Assembly: GCA_964603635.1 (NCBI GenBank)
Contig: CAZRVH010000004.1
Coordinates: 1 to 64,000 of the forward strand
Length of the DNA stretch: 64,000 bases
DNA from: CAZRVH01 sp964603635
GTDB taxonomy: Bacteria; Patescibacteriota; Gracilibacteria; Peribacterales; Peribacteraceae
Reading direction: 5' to 3'
Translations under genes and position numbers: made by a program
Shown: positions 55,419 to 63,663 of the stretch, in pieces
Numbering within the stretch: the first letter of the stretch is position 1
Layout of the letters: each line of letters begins with the position of its first letter
The notes under the pieces: generated by a model
Told to the model about the DNA's origin: nothing
Seen by the model: only the letters and a program-made list of their open reading frames with translations
Databases searched by the model: none

Positions 55419-56519
55419 TTATTCCTCGCCGCCCATGAATACGCCCATGCTCTTGGCCGCGACGTACACGGGGTCGTCTTTGGTGACGCGCTTGATATCT
55501 CCCACGGCTTCCGCGATAGGAACGACGGAGATGACGCTGTTACGCAGCGATACCATGGAGCCGTACTTTCCTTCGTGCATTGCTTCGATTGCCGCGACAC
55601 CGTATTCGGTGGAAAGGATGCGGTCTTCCGCGATGGGGCTTCCGCCGCGCTGCGTGTGTCCCAGGACTACTGTACGCATTTCAAATTCATTGGGCGCGAT
55701 TGCTTCCACTGCCGCCATCAATCGGTCTGCGGCACCGCCCAGCTGCACTTCCGACGCTTTGCTCGATCCCTTCGTTGCCAACTGACCTCCGATGCGTACG
55801 CCTTCCGTGACAATCACGGATGCAAAACCACTCGCGTCGTCGCGGTGTCGCAGGTAGTCGACGAAATCCTCCACCTCAAATGGGAACTCTGGCAGTAGAA
55901 TCGCGTCGGCTCCGCCCGCCACGCCACCGTACAACCCGATCCAACCCGTGTGGCGTCCCATCGTTTCCACGAAGATGACGCGGTCATGACTCGCTGCCGT
56001 GGTGCGGATGCGATCCAATGCTTCGCGTACCACTTCCACGGCGGATGCGAAACCGAATGTCCGATCCGTTCCCTGCAGGTCATTGTCGATAGTCTTTGGC
56101 ACTCCTATTACCTTGATGCCTGTAAGTTCCTGGAGCTGAAGAGCGCCCGTGAGCGTGCCGTCTCCGCCGATGACAATAAGCGCATCCATACCGTTCGCCT
56201 TCATATTCTTCTCCACCATGCGCAACGTTTCATCGGGCACGCGCGAAACTCCTCCGTCACCTTGTTTCGCTGCGAAACGTCCTTTGTTTGTCGTGCGCAG
56301 GATGGTGCCGCCCATATTGGCGATGCTACGGACAGTATCCAGTTTCAGCGGAATCAGCATCGGAGGATCCAAAATACCCTCCCAACCTTTCTGAATTCCC
56401 GTAAAACAATAACCCAGTGGGATACCTGCTTGGACGATGCCTGCGATCACGGCGTTCAGGCCTGCGCAGTCGCCTCCACCCGTCAGGATACCGATGTGTC
56501 GTACGGAATGTTTCTCCAT
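55419..56519 (-). CDS. pfkA: 6-phosphofructokinase
   Basis: This 366-aa glycolytic enzyme carries HIGILTGGGDCAGLNAVIAG, VIGGDGTLTGALQLQ, GVPKTIDNDLQGTDRTFGFA, ETMGRHTGWIGLYGG and VVLGHTQRGGSPIAEDR. The combination of Gly in GGDGT with Lys in PKTIDND matches the ATP-dependent group III / mixed PFKs rather than classical ATP (PGTIDND) or PPi (GGDD) forms; substrate inferred. A TATACT box lies about 30 nt before the ATG. Confidence 0.94.
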   Translation of the reverse strand: MEKHSVRHIGILTGGGDCAGLNAVIAGIVQAGIPLGYCFTGIQKGWEGILDPPMLIPLKLDTVRSIANMGGTILRTTNKGRFAAKQGDGGVSRVPDETLRMVEKNMKANGMDALIVIGGDGTLTGALQLQELTGIKVIGVPKTIDNDLQGTDRTFGFASAVEVVREALDRIRTTAASHDRVIFVETMGRHTGWIGLYGGVAGGADAILLPEFPFEVEDFVDYLRHRDDASGFASVIVTEGVRIGGQLATKGSSKASEVQLGGAADRLMAAVEAIAPNEFEMRTVVLGHTQRGGSPIAEDRILSTEYGVAAIEAMHEGKYGSMVSLRNSVISVVPIAEAVGDIKRVTKDDPVYVAAKSMGVFMGGEE

Positions 56520-56618
56520 GGGAATGTAATGAAGGGATGAAGCACCGAGTATATCGTCTTCCTCCTTTCCATTCCAGAGTCTAAGACCGCGCTTTGCTTT
56601 GGGCTATCGGGATTCTCC

Positions 56619-56858
56619 TCACACCTTGGTGCGCCATTGGCATGGTTCCTTGCATTTGTCGCAGTATTGCGATCCGTATTCGTGTTTCTCGCCCTGTACG
56701 CAGCCTGCCTGGCAACACAGGGAGAACATCGTGCGCCGCGCCGCGCTGGTAATGGGGGCGGCCTTGCGGTCTTTGAGGTGCTTGGTGCAATAATCCCTGC
56801 CGCGCGTCTGGCTGGTGCAACCGTCGGTCGCGCACTGTTTTCTGGTGATGATATGCAT
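56619..56858 (-). CDS. Small zinc-binding protein
   Basis: This 79-aa protein has cysteine/histidine pairs spaced as zinc sites: CATDGCTSQTRGRDYCTKH and a second set CCQAGC with YCDKCKEPC. It is basic, starts MHIITRKQCATDG, and is probably nucleic-acid binding. No named family. TATGAT lies about 34 nt upstream of the ATG. Confidence 0.6.
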   Translation of the reverse strand: MHIITRKQCATDGCTSQTRGRDYCTKHLKDRKAAPITSAARRTMFSLCCQAGCVQGEKHEYGSQYCDKCKEPCQWRTKV

Positions 56859-57058
56859 GGATGGGGGAGAAAGGAATCCGGAGACCAACGAGGTATCATA
56901 CCCCTTCTTTGACGTTTCGCCCTAATGGATACTTTTAGATTTTTGGCATAAATATGCGGAAAATACTCGCTATTCCCCGGAAAGGGAGTATGGTCGTCTT
57001 TCTGAAGGCGGAGAAATCAGATCTGCCCAGTGTTCTTATTTTTTCTCCTTCTACCAGT

Positions 57059-57298
57059 ATGGCTACGGGAATTATCAAAACGAAGACCGACAAAGGATTC
57101 GGTTTTATCAAAGTCGAGGGTTCGGCTGACGTTTTCTTTCACAACAGTGAATGCAACGGGCAGTTCGATTCCATGAACGTCGGCCAGACCGTGTCGTTCG
57201 ACATGGGTCAGGGCGACAAGGGTCCGAAGGCCACGAACGTGGTCGCGACGGACGCGTCTGCTCCCGCAGAGGCCCCGATGGATGACATGGCCGCCTAA
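57059..57298 (+). CDS. Cold-shock domain protein
   Basis: This 79-aa protein is an OB-fold RNA chaperone with RNP1 KGFGFIKV and RNP2 DVFFHNS, starting MATGIIKTKTDKGFGFIKVE. The C-terminus has an Ala/Pro/Asp tail (SAPAEAPMDDMAA) beyond the usual 67-70 aa. The ATG at 57059 gives the family N-terminus. The 5' region from 56900 is AT-rich and probably carries the promoter. A strong terminator follows. Confidence 0.92.
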   Translation: MATGIIKTKTDKGFGFIKVEGSADVFFHNSECNGQFDSMNVGQTVSFDMGQGDKGPKATNVVATDASAPAEAPMDDMAA

Positions 57299-57311
57299 TC
57301 GCGCTTCCGAA

Positions 57312-57353
57312 AGCAGCCCGCTTCCGTCGCGAGACGGGGCCGGGCTGTTTTTT
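57312..57353 (+). terminator. Terminator of cold-shock gene
   Basis: AGCAGCCCG...CGTC-GCGA-GACG...CGGGCTGTTTTTT: two nested stems followed by six T. Confidence 0.85.
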
Positions 57354-57408
57354 AAGGGATCGCCGCGGTTTCTTTGTGCTTCGCCCCCGGATGTGATTCC
57401 ATATCCGT

Positions 57409-58191
57409 ATGACCCTGCTCCATGCCCTGGTCTTCGGCGTCGTCGAAGGCATCAGCGAATTCCTCCCCATTTCCTCCACCGCGCATCTCATCCTCACGGG
57501 TCAATTGCTCGGGTTGCCGCACACGGAGTTCCTGAAGACGTTCGAGATTTCCATCCAGCTGGGCGCGATCCTGTCGGTCGTCACGCTCTACTGGAGGTCC
57601 TTCCTGCAGTCGAAAGAAGTGTTATTCAAAGTTGCCGCGGCCTTTGTTCCGACCATGATCATTGGCTTTGGGTTGCATTCCATCATCAAGAACGTGTTTT
57701 TTGAAAGCACGACGCTGATCCTCTGGTCGCTTCTGCTCGGGGGAATCTTCCTCATCGTCTTCGAGAGGTCACACAAGGAGAAGGCCGATGCGACCGATGA
57801 CATCGCGTCGATCACGTACAGGCAGGCCGCGATCATCGGACTCTTCCAGTCCGTCGCCGTTATTCCGGGCGTCTCCCGCGCCGCCGCCACGATCGTCGGG
57901 GGATTGCTGCTGGGACTCAAGCGCAAGACGATCGTCGACTTCTCCTTCCTGCTCGCGGTGCCCACCATGTTGGCCGCCACCGCGCTGGATTTGATCAAGG
58001 AAGGAAGCGCATTCAGCTCAGTCGATTACGGCATGCTGGCCGTCGGGTTCGTCACCTCGTTCGTCGTCGCCATCCTCGCTATCAAGTGGCTGCTGAAATT
58101 CATCAAGAACCATTCCTTCACGGCGTTCGGTATCTACCGTATCATCATCGCCATTTTCTTCTTCCTGTATGTCCGAAACGTCATCGCTTGA
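57409..58191 (+). CDS. uppP: Undecaprenyl-diphosphatase
   Basis: This 260-aa BacA/UppP integral membrane enzyme dephosphorylates undecaprenyl diphosphate outside the membrane to recycle the carrier. Motifs: VVEGISEFLPISSTAHLILT and VIPGVSRAAATIVGGLLLGL with KRK, plus about seven helices. It partners uppS (23780). The 3' end overlaps the Nudix gene start by 23 nt. Confidence 0.95.
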   Translation: MTLLHALVFGVVEGISEFLPISSTAHLILTGQLLGLPHTEFLKTFEISIQLGAILSVVTLYWRSFLQSKEVLFKVAAAFVPTMIIGFGLHSIIKNVFFESTTLILWSLLLGGIFLIVFERSHKEKADATDDIASITYRQAAIIGLFQSVAVIPGVSRAAATIVGGLLLGLKRKTIVDFSFLLAVPTMLAATALDLIKEGSAFSSVDYGMLAVGFVTSFVVAILAIKWLLKFIKNHSFTAFGIYRIIIAIFFFLYVRNVIA

Positions 58192-58639
58192 GGATGGGGT
58201 TGAAGTCCAGAAGCGGCCGATGGTTGCCGCAGTAGTCATACGTGGCGGAAGAATGCTGCTTGCGCGGAATATCAAGCATAACCGCGTGCGTCTGGAACCG
58301 CCCGGAGGAAAAACGAAGGACGGTGAGACCCCCGAGGAGGCCGTGATGCGCGAGGGGATGGAGGAAATGGGTCGCGTGTTGACTGTGAAGGGGGTGATCG
58401 GCATCTATGAAACGCAGTCACCCGAGGGTCCGTTCGACGTGCACATGATCCTCTGCGATATGGACGGCGATCCCGTTGAAGGGTTGGAGCCGGACAAGAT
58501 CGGCGGGTTCGAATGGCTGACGTCCGGAGAAATGGCTGCATTGGCGGCGAAGAACAAAGCCGGAGACCTGTCCGTCACCTTGGTGCCGAACATCGTGTCC
58601 GCCCTGCCCGATCTGGCACCGTATCTGGAAATAGCATAG
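58169..58639 (+). CDS. Nudix hydrolase
   Basis: This 156-aa protein has the Nudix box GGKTKDGETPEEAVMREGME EMG, which contains the full G-x5-E-x7-RE-x-EE-x-G pattern. It hydrolyses a nucleoside diphosphate derivative; substrate unknown. The start overlaps uppP, so they are likely co-translated. Confidence 0.9.
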   Translation: MSETSSLEDGVEVQKRPMVAAVVIRGGRMLLARNIKHNRVRLEPPGGKTKDGETPEEAVMREGMEEMGRVLTVKGVIGIYETQSPEGPFDVHMILCDMDGDPVEGLEPDKIGGFEWLTSGEMAALAAKNKAGDLSVTLVPNIVSALPDLAPYLEIA

Positions 58640-58664
58640 GATAGCCGTGATTTCATACCATTCC

Positions 58665-59930
58665 ATGCTCGTATCCCAGCTTTTCACCAAGACATCCAAG
58701 GAATCCACCAGTGACGCGTCCAGCAAGAACGCGGACCTTCTGACGCGTGCCGGATTCATCAACAAGTCCATGGCGGGCGTGTATTCCTACCTGCCGCTGG
58801 GCCTCAAGGTTATCAAGAAAATCGAGAACATCGTGCGCGAGGAAATGGATGGTATCGGCGGACAGGAAATCCTGATGTCCGCGTTGGCGCCGAAGGAATA
58901 CTGGGAGACGACGGGGAGGTGGGACCACAAGGTCCTGGACGTGCTGTTCCATGTTCCCGCCGCAGGTGACACCGAATACGCGCTGAACCCGACGCACGAG
59001 GAAATGGTGACGCCGCTCGCAAGGCAGTTCGTGAAGTCGTACAGGGATCTTCCCTTCAGCGCTTACCAGATCCAGACGAAGTTCCGAAACGAATTGCGCG
59101 CCAAGAGCGGAGTGATGCGCGGACGCGAGTTCATCATGAAAGACCTCTATTCGTTCCATGCCACGCAGCAAGATTTGGACCGTTTCTACGAAGTCGCCCA
59201 GGGCGCGTATGACAGGATCTTCGAGCGGCTGGGATTGGCGGAGAAAACGTATCTGACCTATGCCTCCGGTGGTACGTTCTCGAAGTATTCCCATGAATAC
59301 CAAGTGGTTCTGCCCAGCGGCGAAGACGTCATCTACGTCAGCGAGGAGGCGGAGAAGCAGGGCAAGCGCATCGCTATCAACAAGGAGATTTACGAAGCCG
59401 GCGTGACCGTCTGTCCCGTCACCGGGGGCACCGCGTTTCGCGAGGAAAAGGCGTCCGAAGCGGCCAATATCTTCAAGCTTGGCACACGCTTCTCGGAGCC
59501 CTTCGACCTCAGCTACGTCGGCCAGGATGGCAAGAAGCAGCACGTGATCATGGGGTGTTACGGCATCGGCATCTCGCGCCTCATGGGCGTCGTTGCGGAA
59601 GCGTTCTCCACCGACAAGGGGTTGATGTGGCCCGCCAGCATCGCGCCGTTTGACGTGCATATCGTCCCGATCGCCAAGGGGGAGGATGAAGAGGCATACA
59701 AGGCGGCCGTCGATCTGAAGAAGAAATTCGAGAAACAGGGCAAAACGGTTCTCTTTGATGATCGCACCGATGCATCCGTCGGATTCAAGCTTGGTGACAG
59801 CGATCTCATCGGCATCCCACTGCGCATCGTCGTTTCGCCGAAGACCTTGGAGCAGGGAACGGTGGAAGTATTGGACCGGGTGACCGGCAAAACGGATATG
59901 ATTGCACCCGATAGCGTCCTTTCCCTCTGA
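58665..59930 (+). CDS. proS: Prolyl-tRNA synthetase (short form)
   Basis: This 421-aa class II synthetase reads MLVSQLFTKTSKES, LLTRAGFINKSMAGVYSYLP, motif 2-like FRNELRAKSGVMRGREFIMK, and CYGIGISRLMGVVAEAF (motif 3). The anticodon-binding domain has VHIVPIAKGEDEEAYKAAVD and VLFDDRTDASVGFKLGDSDL. The editing INS domain between motifs 2 and 3 is missing: only ~60 residues link ASGGTFSKYSHEYQV to the catalytic end. This is the compact ProRS known from CPR and alphaproteobacteria. The ATG at 58665 gives the family N-terminus. Confidence 0.95.
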   Translation: MLVSQLFTKTSKESTSDASSKNADLLTRAGFINKSMAGVYSYLPLGLKVIKKIENIVREEMDGIGGQEILMSALAPKEYWETTGRWDHKVLDVLFHVPAAGDTEYALNPTHEEMVTPLARQFVKSYRDLPFSAYQIQTKFRNELRAKSGVMRGREFIMKDLYSFHATQQDLDRFYEVAQGAYDRIFERLGLAEKTYLTYASGGTFSKYSHEYQVVLPSGEDVIYVSEEAEKQGKRIAINKEIYEAGVTVCPVTGGTAFREEKASEAANIFKLGTRFSEPFDLSYVGQDGKKQHVIMGCYGIGISRLMGVVAEAFSTDKGLMWPASIAPFDVHIVPIAKGEDEEAYKAAVDLKKKFEKQGKTVLFDDRTDASVGFKLGDSDLIGIPLRIVVSPKTLEQGTVEVLDRVTGKTDMIAPDSVLSL

Positions 59931-60424
59931 TGCATATGGCCCAGCACGGACTCATCCAACGGTTCTTCGCCTGGTACGAGCGGCATTACCGCGTCGCGTT
60001 GACCATCACCACGATCCTGTTCTTCCTCCAGGTAGTCCACCTATACTGGCTGGCCGCGCATGTGATTTCCGACCGCCTCCTGGGGTACAGCTTCTTCACG
60101 CCCAGTCCTTTCTGGCAGTTCGTCATCATCCTCATCGACTACACCGAGATCCCCGCGCTCATCTCCACCACGGTCCTGTACCTGCACGAATTCCGCAAAG
60201 GCTTCAAGTGGAAGGCCATCCTGTTCCTGTTCCTGCTCAATTCGCAGTGGCTGCATCTCTTCTGGATCACCGACGAGTTCGTCGTCGATACGTTCCAGGG
60301 CGTCACGAACCAGACCATCCTGCCTTGGTGGCTCGCGTGGATCGCGATCATGATCGATTACCTGGAAGTGCCGGTGATCATCGATACGGTCGGGAAGACG
60401 GTGAGGAGTTGGATGGGGAAATAG
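59930..60424 (+). CDS. Membrane protein (164 aa)
   Basis: This protein has four predicted membrane helices (about 20-45, 58-85, 95-112 and 125-150) with repeated acidic IDYTEIP / IDYLEVP motifs. The two halves, IILIDYTEIPALISTTVLYL and IMIDYLEVPVIIDTVGKTV, look like an internal duplication. No family was recognised. It overlaps the proS stop (TGATG), so it is translationally coupled. Confidence 0.6.
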   Translation: MHMAQHGLIQRFFAWYERHYRVALTITTILFFLQVVHLYWLAAHVISDRLLGYSFFTPSPFWQFVIILIDYTEIPALISTTVLYLHEFRKGFKWKAILFLFLLNSQWLHLFWITDEFVVDTFQGVTNQTILPWWLAWIAIMIDYLEVPVIIDTVGKTVRSWMGK

Positions 60425-60500
60425 CTTGTGGGTTGTGGCTTGTAGGAAATGAAAAAAGATTCCATCCCTACCACCTACAACCTACAACCTAAAACCTACT
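60424..60500. repeat. Tandem-repeat-armed hairpin (TTGTAGG type) between convergent genes
   Basis: Left arm CTTGTGGGTTGTGGCTTGTA continuing GG (60424-60446) faces right arm CCACCTACAACCTACAACCT continuing AAAACCTACT (60471-60500). Arm type matches the element at 30444. It occupies almost the whole gap. Confidence 0.7.
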
Positions 60501-60905
60501 CACCCACACCCCGATCTGCGTCACCACGGCGCCGAACGCGATGCCCGCGATCACTTCCGCGAAGGAGTGGCCCAGGCGGATTTTCAGTTTTTGCTTACGC
60601 TGCAATTTGTTCAGGATTTCCGCTTGCTGGCCCACCGCGCGGCGTACGCTCATCGCGTCGTACCACACGACCGATGCGAATACGAAGGCCATGGCGAACT
60701 CCACGGACTGCATTCCCAGTTTCTGGTACACGATGATGATGAGCGAGGTGACGAACGCGGAGTGCGAACTGGGCATGCCGCCGGATTTGAATATGCCCTC
60801 GTCCCAGTCGCCGGTTTTCATGTATTCCACAAGCACCTTCGCCACTTCCGACAGGAAGAGGACGACCAAGGGAATGAGAAAGAGATATTCGCTGAGGATG
60901 ACCAC
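60489..60905 (-). CDS. DUF212 / YuiD-like divergent PAP2 membrane protein
   Basis: This 138-aa protein has helices at about 5-22, 48-62, 68-85 and 115-135. The divergent-PAP2 motifs are KSGGMPSSHSAFVTSLIII and LKIRLGHSFAEVIAGIAFG. It is possibly a lipid phosphatase relative of unsettled function. The start is GTG at 60905, exactly 6 nt after TATACT; a longer version would start upstream of the promoter. Confidence 0.85.
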   Translation of the reverse strand: MVILSEYLFLIPLVVLFLSEVAKVLVEYMKTGDWDEGIFKSGGMPSSHSAFVTSLIIIVYQKLGMQSVEFAMAFVFASVVWYDAMSVRRAVGQQAEILNKLQRKQKLKIRLGHSFAEVIAGIAFGAVVTQIGVWVSRF

Positions 60906-60911
60906 ATCCGC

Positions 60912-60917
60912 AGTATA
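60912..60917 (-). promoter_or_regulatory. -10 box of leaderless GTG-start DUF212 gene
   Basis: Minus-strand TATACT is followed by GCGGAT and GTG at 60905 (6 nt). Confidence 0.65.
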
Positions 60918-60928
60918 GCATGTTCGGT

Positions 60929-61441
60929 TTACCGGCGTTCGATGCTTACCGTGTTTCCGTCTTCCGCGGTCCATGCGTACGTTCCCGTGCTCAGAAGCGT
61001 GCGGAGGATATCCTTCAACTTCGTATCGTCCGCTTCGAACGATGCTTTCTTGCCGAATGCGCCCGCTTCCAACGTAAAGATGCCCGCCGTGCGTTCCGCC
61101 TTGGTGATATCCCAGGCGGTGCCCTCGCAGGCAACGACATGGTTTTTGCCATCCAGGACGATCCTCCTGTGCGTAAAGACGATCGTGTGGTTACGGCCGT
61201 TGAGTCCAACCGTGCGCGGCGTTCCGTCGATGAGCGTCCTGCCCTCCGGGAGTTCCAGGGAATAGGGCTCGATTGCTTTCGTCATCTTCTCCAACACCGT
61301 ACGCATCGGCTTTTTCTTCGGAGCCGGAACCTCGGCCGTGGATTCGGATTTTTCTTCCGCGCGGAAAAAGCGGAGCAACCTGCCCATCAGCGGCTTCGAT
61401 CCGTTCTTCGCCTGCTGTTTAGACGCTTGGGGATTCGTCAT
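60929..61441 (-). CDS. Hypothetical protein (170 aa)
   Basis: This 170-aa soluble basic protein has a charged low-complexity N-terminus (NPQASKQQAKNGSKPL, EEKSESTAEVPAPKKKP) and a beta-rich C-terminal domain (TLIDGTPRTVGLNGRNHTIV, RRIVLDGKNHVVACEGTAWD). No family. It starts inside the 3' end of the large gene 61419-63656 (23-nt overlap), so it belongs to that operon. Confidence 0.55.
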   Translation of the reverse strand: MTNPQASKQQAKNGSKPLMGRLLRFFRAEEKSESTAEVPAPKKKPMRTVLEKMTKAIEPYSLELPEGRTLIDGTPRTVGLNGRNHTIVFTHRRIVLDGKNHVVACEGTAWDITKAERTAGIFTLEAGAFGKKASFEADDTKLKDILRTLLSTGTYAWTAEDGNTVSIERR

Positions 61442-63656
61442 TCGAAGAGAAAGGAAGTTTATCCATCACGTAATCCTTGGCATTGCCGGCGGCTTCCACG
61501 GTCGCGTTGGCTCCGATATTCACCATGCTTGCGCCCTGCTGCGCGAACGTGCCGATCTTCTCCAGCGCGCCGCCGACGTTCTGTGCCACGGTGGACATGC
61601 CGCAGGCGAGCGAAACGCCCAACTGGGTATACGTAACGATCTGCATCGTGTGCTGCGCGCCTCGGGCGACGTTGTGTGCCTTGTGGAGCAGACTGCCCGC
61701 CTTGCCGACGGACTTCGTCGTATCATACATGTTTTCCATGCTCTTGATCGTCTCTGCGGCTGCGTTCGCCGACTTGATGACATCCGCCGTGACGCCGGCG
61801 GTCTTCACCGTATCGGCTGTCTTCAGGACGGCTTTTCCCGCCTTCATTGCTCCGCGCGCGGCGCGGTAGGCGATCGTCGTGGTTCCCGCGGTGAAGAATC
61901 CCAGGATGTCCGCGGTCATGCCCACCGTTCCGAAGGCCGCGGACGTGACGCGGCCCCACGTATCCAATTCGCGGCCGTTGAGGTCCGTTCCCAGGATGGC
62001 GGCGCGGAAGTCCATGACGTTGCCGACGATGGGGACGAAGCCCAGGCCCGCTTCCGTCGCGTCGAGCATCACGGCTTTCCGGGCTGCTTCGCCTTCCTTT
62101 CCCTGGCGGAACGCCGCGACTCCTTCCGTAATCAGGGGCAGGAACGAGTAAGCCGCGACCCCCTTCACGACGAAGCCGACGGGGGTCCTGGCCAGGCTGA
62201 ACCCGAAGGATTCCATGCCGGACGCCGTTTTTTCCAGCGTGCGGTTCACGATATTCGGTTGCTCCGCGCGTTCCAGATGATGTTGCGCCTGCGCGTCGAG
62301 CATGCCCATCAGGCTCGCTGCTTTCTGGCCTTCGGCAAGTTTCGAAGAGGTGGCCTTCGCGTTGAATTCGGCGGTCAGATCGTTGACATCCTTGATGACT
62401 CTATTGCGATATTCATCGGGACTCCCCGGCTGCGTCCCGTTTTTCAGTTTTTCTTCCGCGTCCTTCAGCATTCCTTCGACGCGGTTTTTCGTTGCTTTGA
62501 AGTCGGCGATTTCCTGCCTGGACACTTCATCCATGTGGGACAGGACTTCCGCGCGACGTTGTTCCAGTTCCGCGGGGTCCGCGCCGACCGTCTGCATCAC
62601 GTCCTTTGGGGTGAAGCCCACTTCTTTTTCCAGCGTCGTCAGGATGTCTTCCAATTCTTTACCCTCCTTGCCGGTGATGGCAAATCCCTTGTGCTTCGCG
62701 ATGATCTCCAGTCCGCGTTTGGCCAATGCCTGCTTTCCTTCCATGGCCGCGTCGAGTGTCTTGTTCGCGCCGTCCGCATCGCGCAGGAATGTTTTGAACT
62801 TACGCTCCACCAGCATGCTCGAATACGCGGCCTTGAGCACGGAGTTCCCGCCGCGCAGTCGCGCCCCGGCCTGCCACGCCATGATGACCGGCGGGCGGAT
62901 GGTGGCGGATTCGCCGAGAAGGGAGGGGATCGAGACGACGCCCGTTTCCTCGTCGTAGGTTCCTCCCAGAATACCTGCGAGGCCCTTGGCCAGGACGGAA
63001 ATACCGCCGTCCGCGGCCTTCGCAGCGATGTCCTTTACCCTTTCGGCATAGGAGCGGACCACGTCCTCCGCCGGCTCGGTGCTCGCCTCGATCTTTTCCT
63101 GCAGGACCCGCGTGATAGGACCTTCGTTCTGCGTCAGGTAGTCGGCGACCTGGGGCGTCGCCTTCACCCCTATCATCGCCAGGAAGGAGGCGAACGCCGG
63201 ATACTCCTTCGCGCCTTCCAGGGCGGTGCGGAAATACCCCTTTTCCTTGATCGATTCCTGCAACGCAACGGCCTTCTTGAATCCGAGCCATCCCAGCATT
63301 TTCAGAAGGAACGTTCCGATGCGGTACTTGATGCCGCCTTTCTTCTCCAGTTCTTCCTTGAATGTTTCTTCCGCCGCGGCGGAACCGGCCGTGATGCCGG
63401 ACCGCAGCATTTTCCATTGTTCTTTCGTATCCAGCGACACGTCCACTTCCTCCATGCGTTTCGCGATGGCGTCCTGCACGTCCGTTTCGCGGAAGATGTC
63501 GGGTATGGCCTTGGGTCCGTTCATGTCCTCGATCGTCTTCGCGAGTTCGGCCGCCGTCATGGACTTCACGCGTTCGCGCAAGGCATGGCGGTCGGTTTCC
63601 CGCAGGGGGGAATCCGGGCTTTCCTTAGCCGTGACCGGGATGGATGGGATCTTCAT
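61419..63656 (-). CDS. Large helical protein of unknown function (745 aa)
   Basis: This 745-aa protein is almost wholly helical. It has an N-terminal charged region, long coiled-coil stretches (KATKNRVEGMLKDAEEKLKN) and glycine/alanine-rich hydrophobic segments around 470-500, 525-545, 575-600 and 660-690. The segment GLGFVPIVGNVMDFRAAILG TDLNGRELDTWGR resembles the PT-TG pre-toxin motif of polymorphic toxins, but no toxin domain follows. It is flanked upstream (7 nt) by another gene of the same operon. Function unknown; possibly a surface or secreted structural protein. Confidence 0.6.
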   Translation of the reverse strand: MKIPSIPVTAKESPDSPLRETDRHALRERVKSMTAAELAKTIEDMNGPKAIPDIFRETDVQDAIAKRMEEVDVSLDTKEQWKMLRSGITAGSAAAEETFKEELEKKGGIKYRIGTFLLKMLGWLGFKKAVALQESIKEKGYFRTALEGAKEYPAFASFLAMIGVKATPQVADYLTQNEGPITRVLQEKIEASTEPAEDVVRSYAERVKDIAAKAADGGISVLAKGLAGILGGTYDEETGVVSIPSLLGESATIRPPVIMAWQAGARLRGGNSVLKAAYSSMLVERKFKTFLRDADGANKTLDAAMEGKQALAKRGLEIIAKHKGFAITGKEGKELEDILTTLEKEVGFTPKDVMQTVGADPAELEQRRAEVLSHMDEVSRQEIADFKATKNRVEGMLKDAEEKLKNGTQPGSPDEYRNRVIKDVNDLTAEFNAKATSSKLAEGQKAASLMGMLDAQAQHHLERAEQPNIVNRTLEKTASGMESFGFSLARTPVGFVVKGVAAYSFLPLITEGVAAFRQGKEGEAARKAVMLDATEAGLGFVPIVGNVMDFRAAILGTDLNGRELDTWGRVTSAAFGTVGMTADILGFFTAGTTTIAYRAARGAMKAGKAVLKTADTVKTAGVTADVIKSANAAAETIKSMENMYDTTKSVGKAGSLLHKAHNVARGAQHTMQIVTYTQLGVSLACGMSTVAQNVGGALEKIGTFAQQGASMVNIGANATVEAAGNAKDYVMDKLPFSSNDESPSV

Positions 63657-63663
63657 GCGTTTG

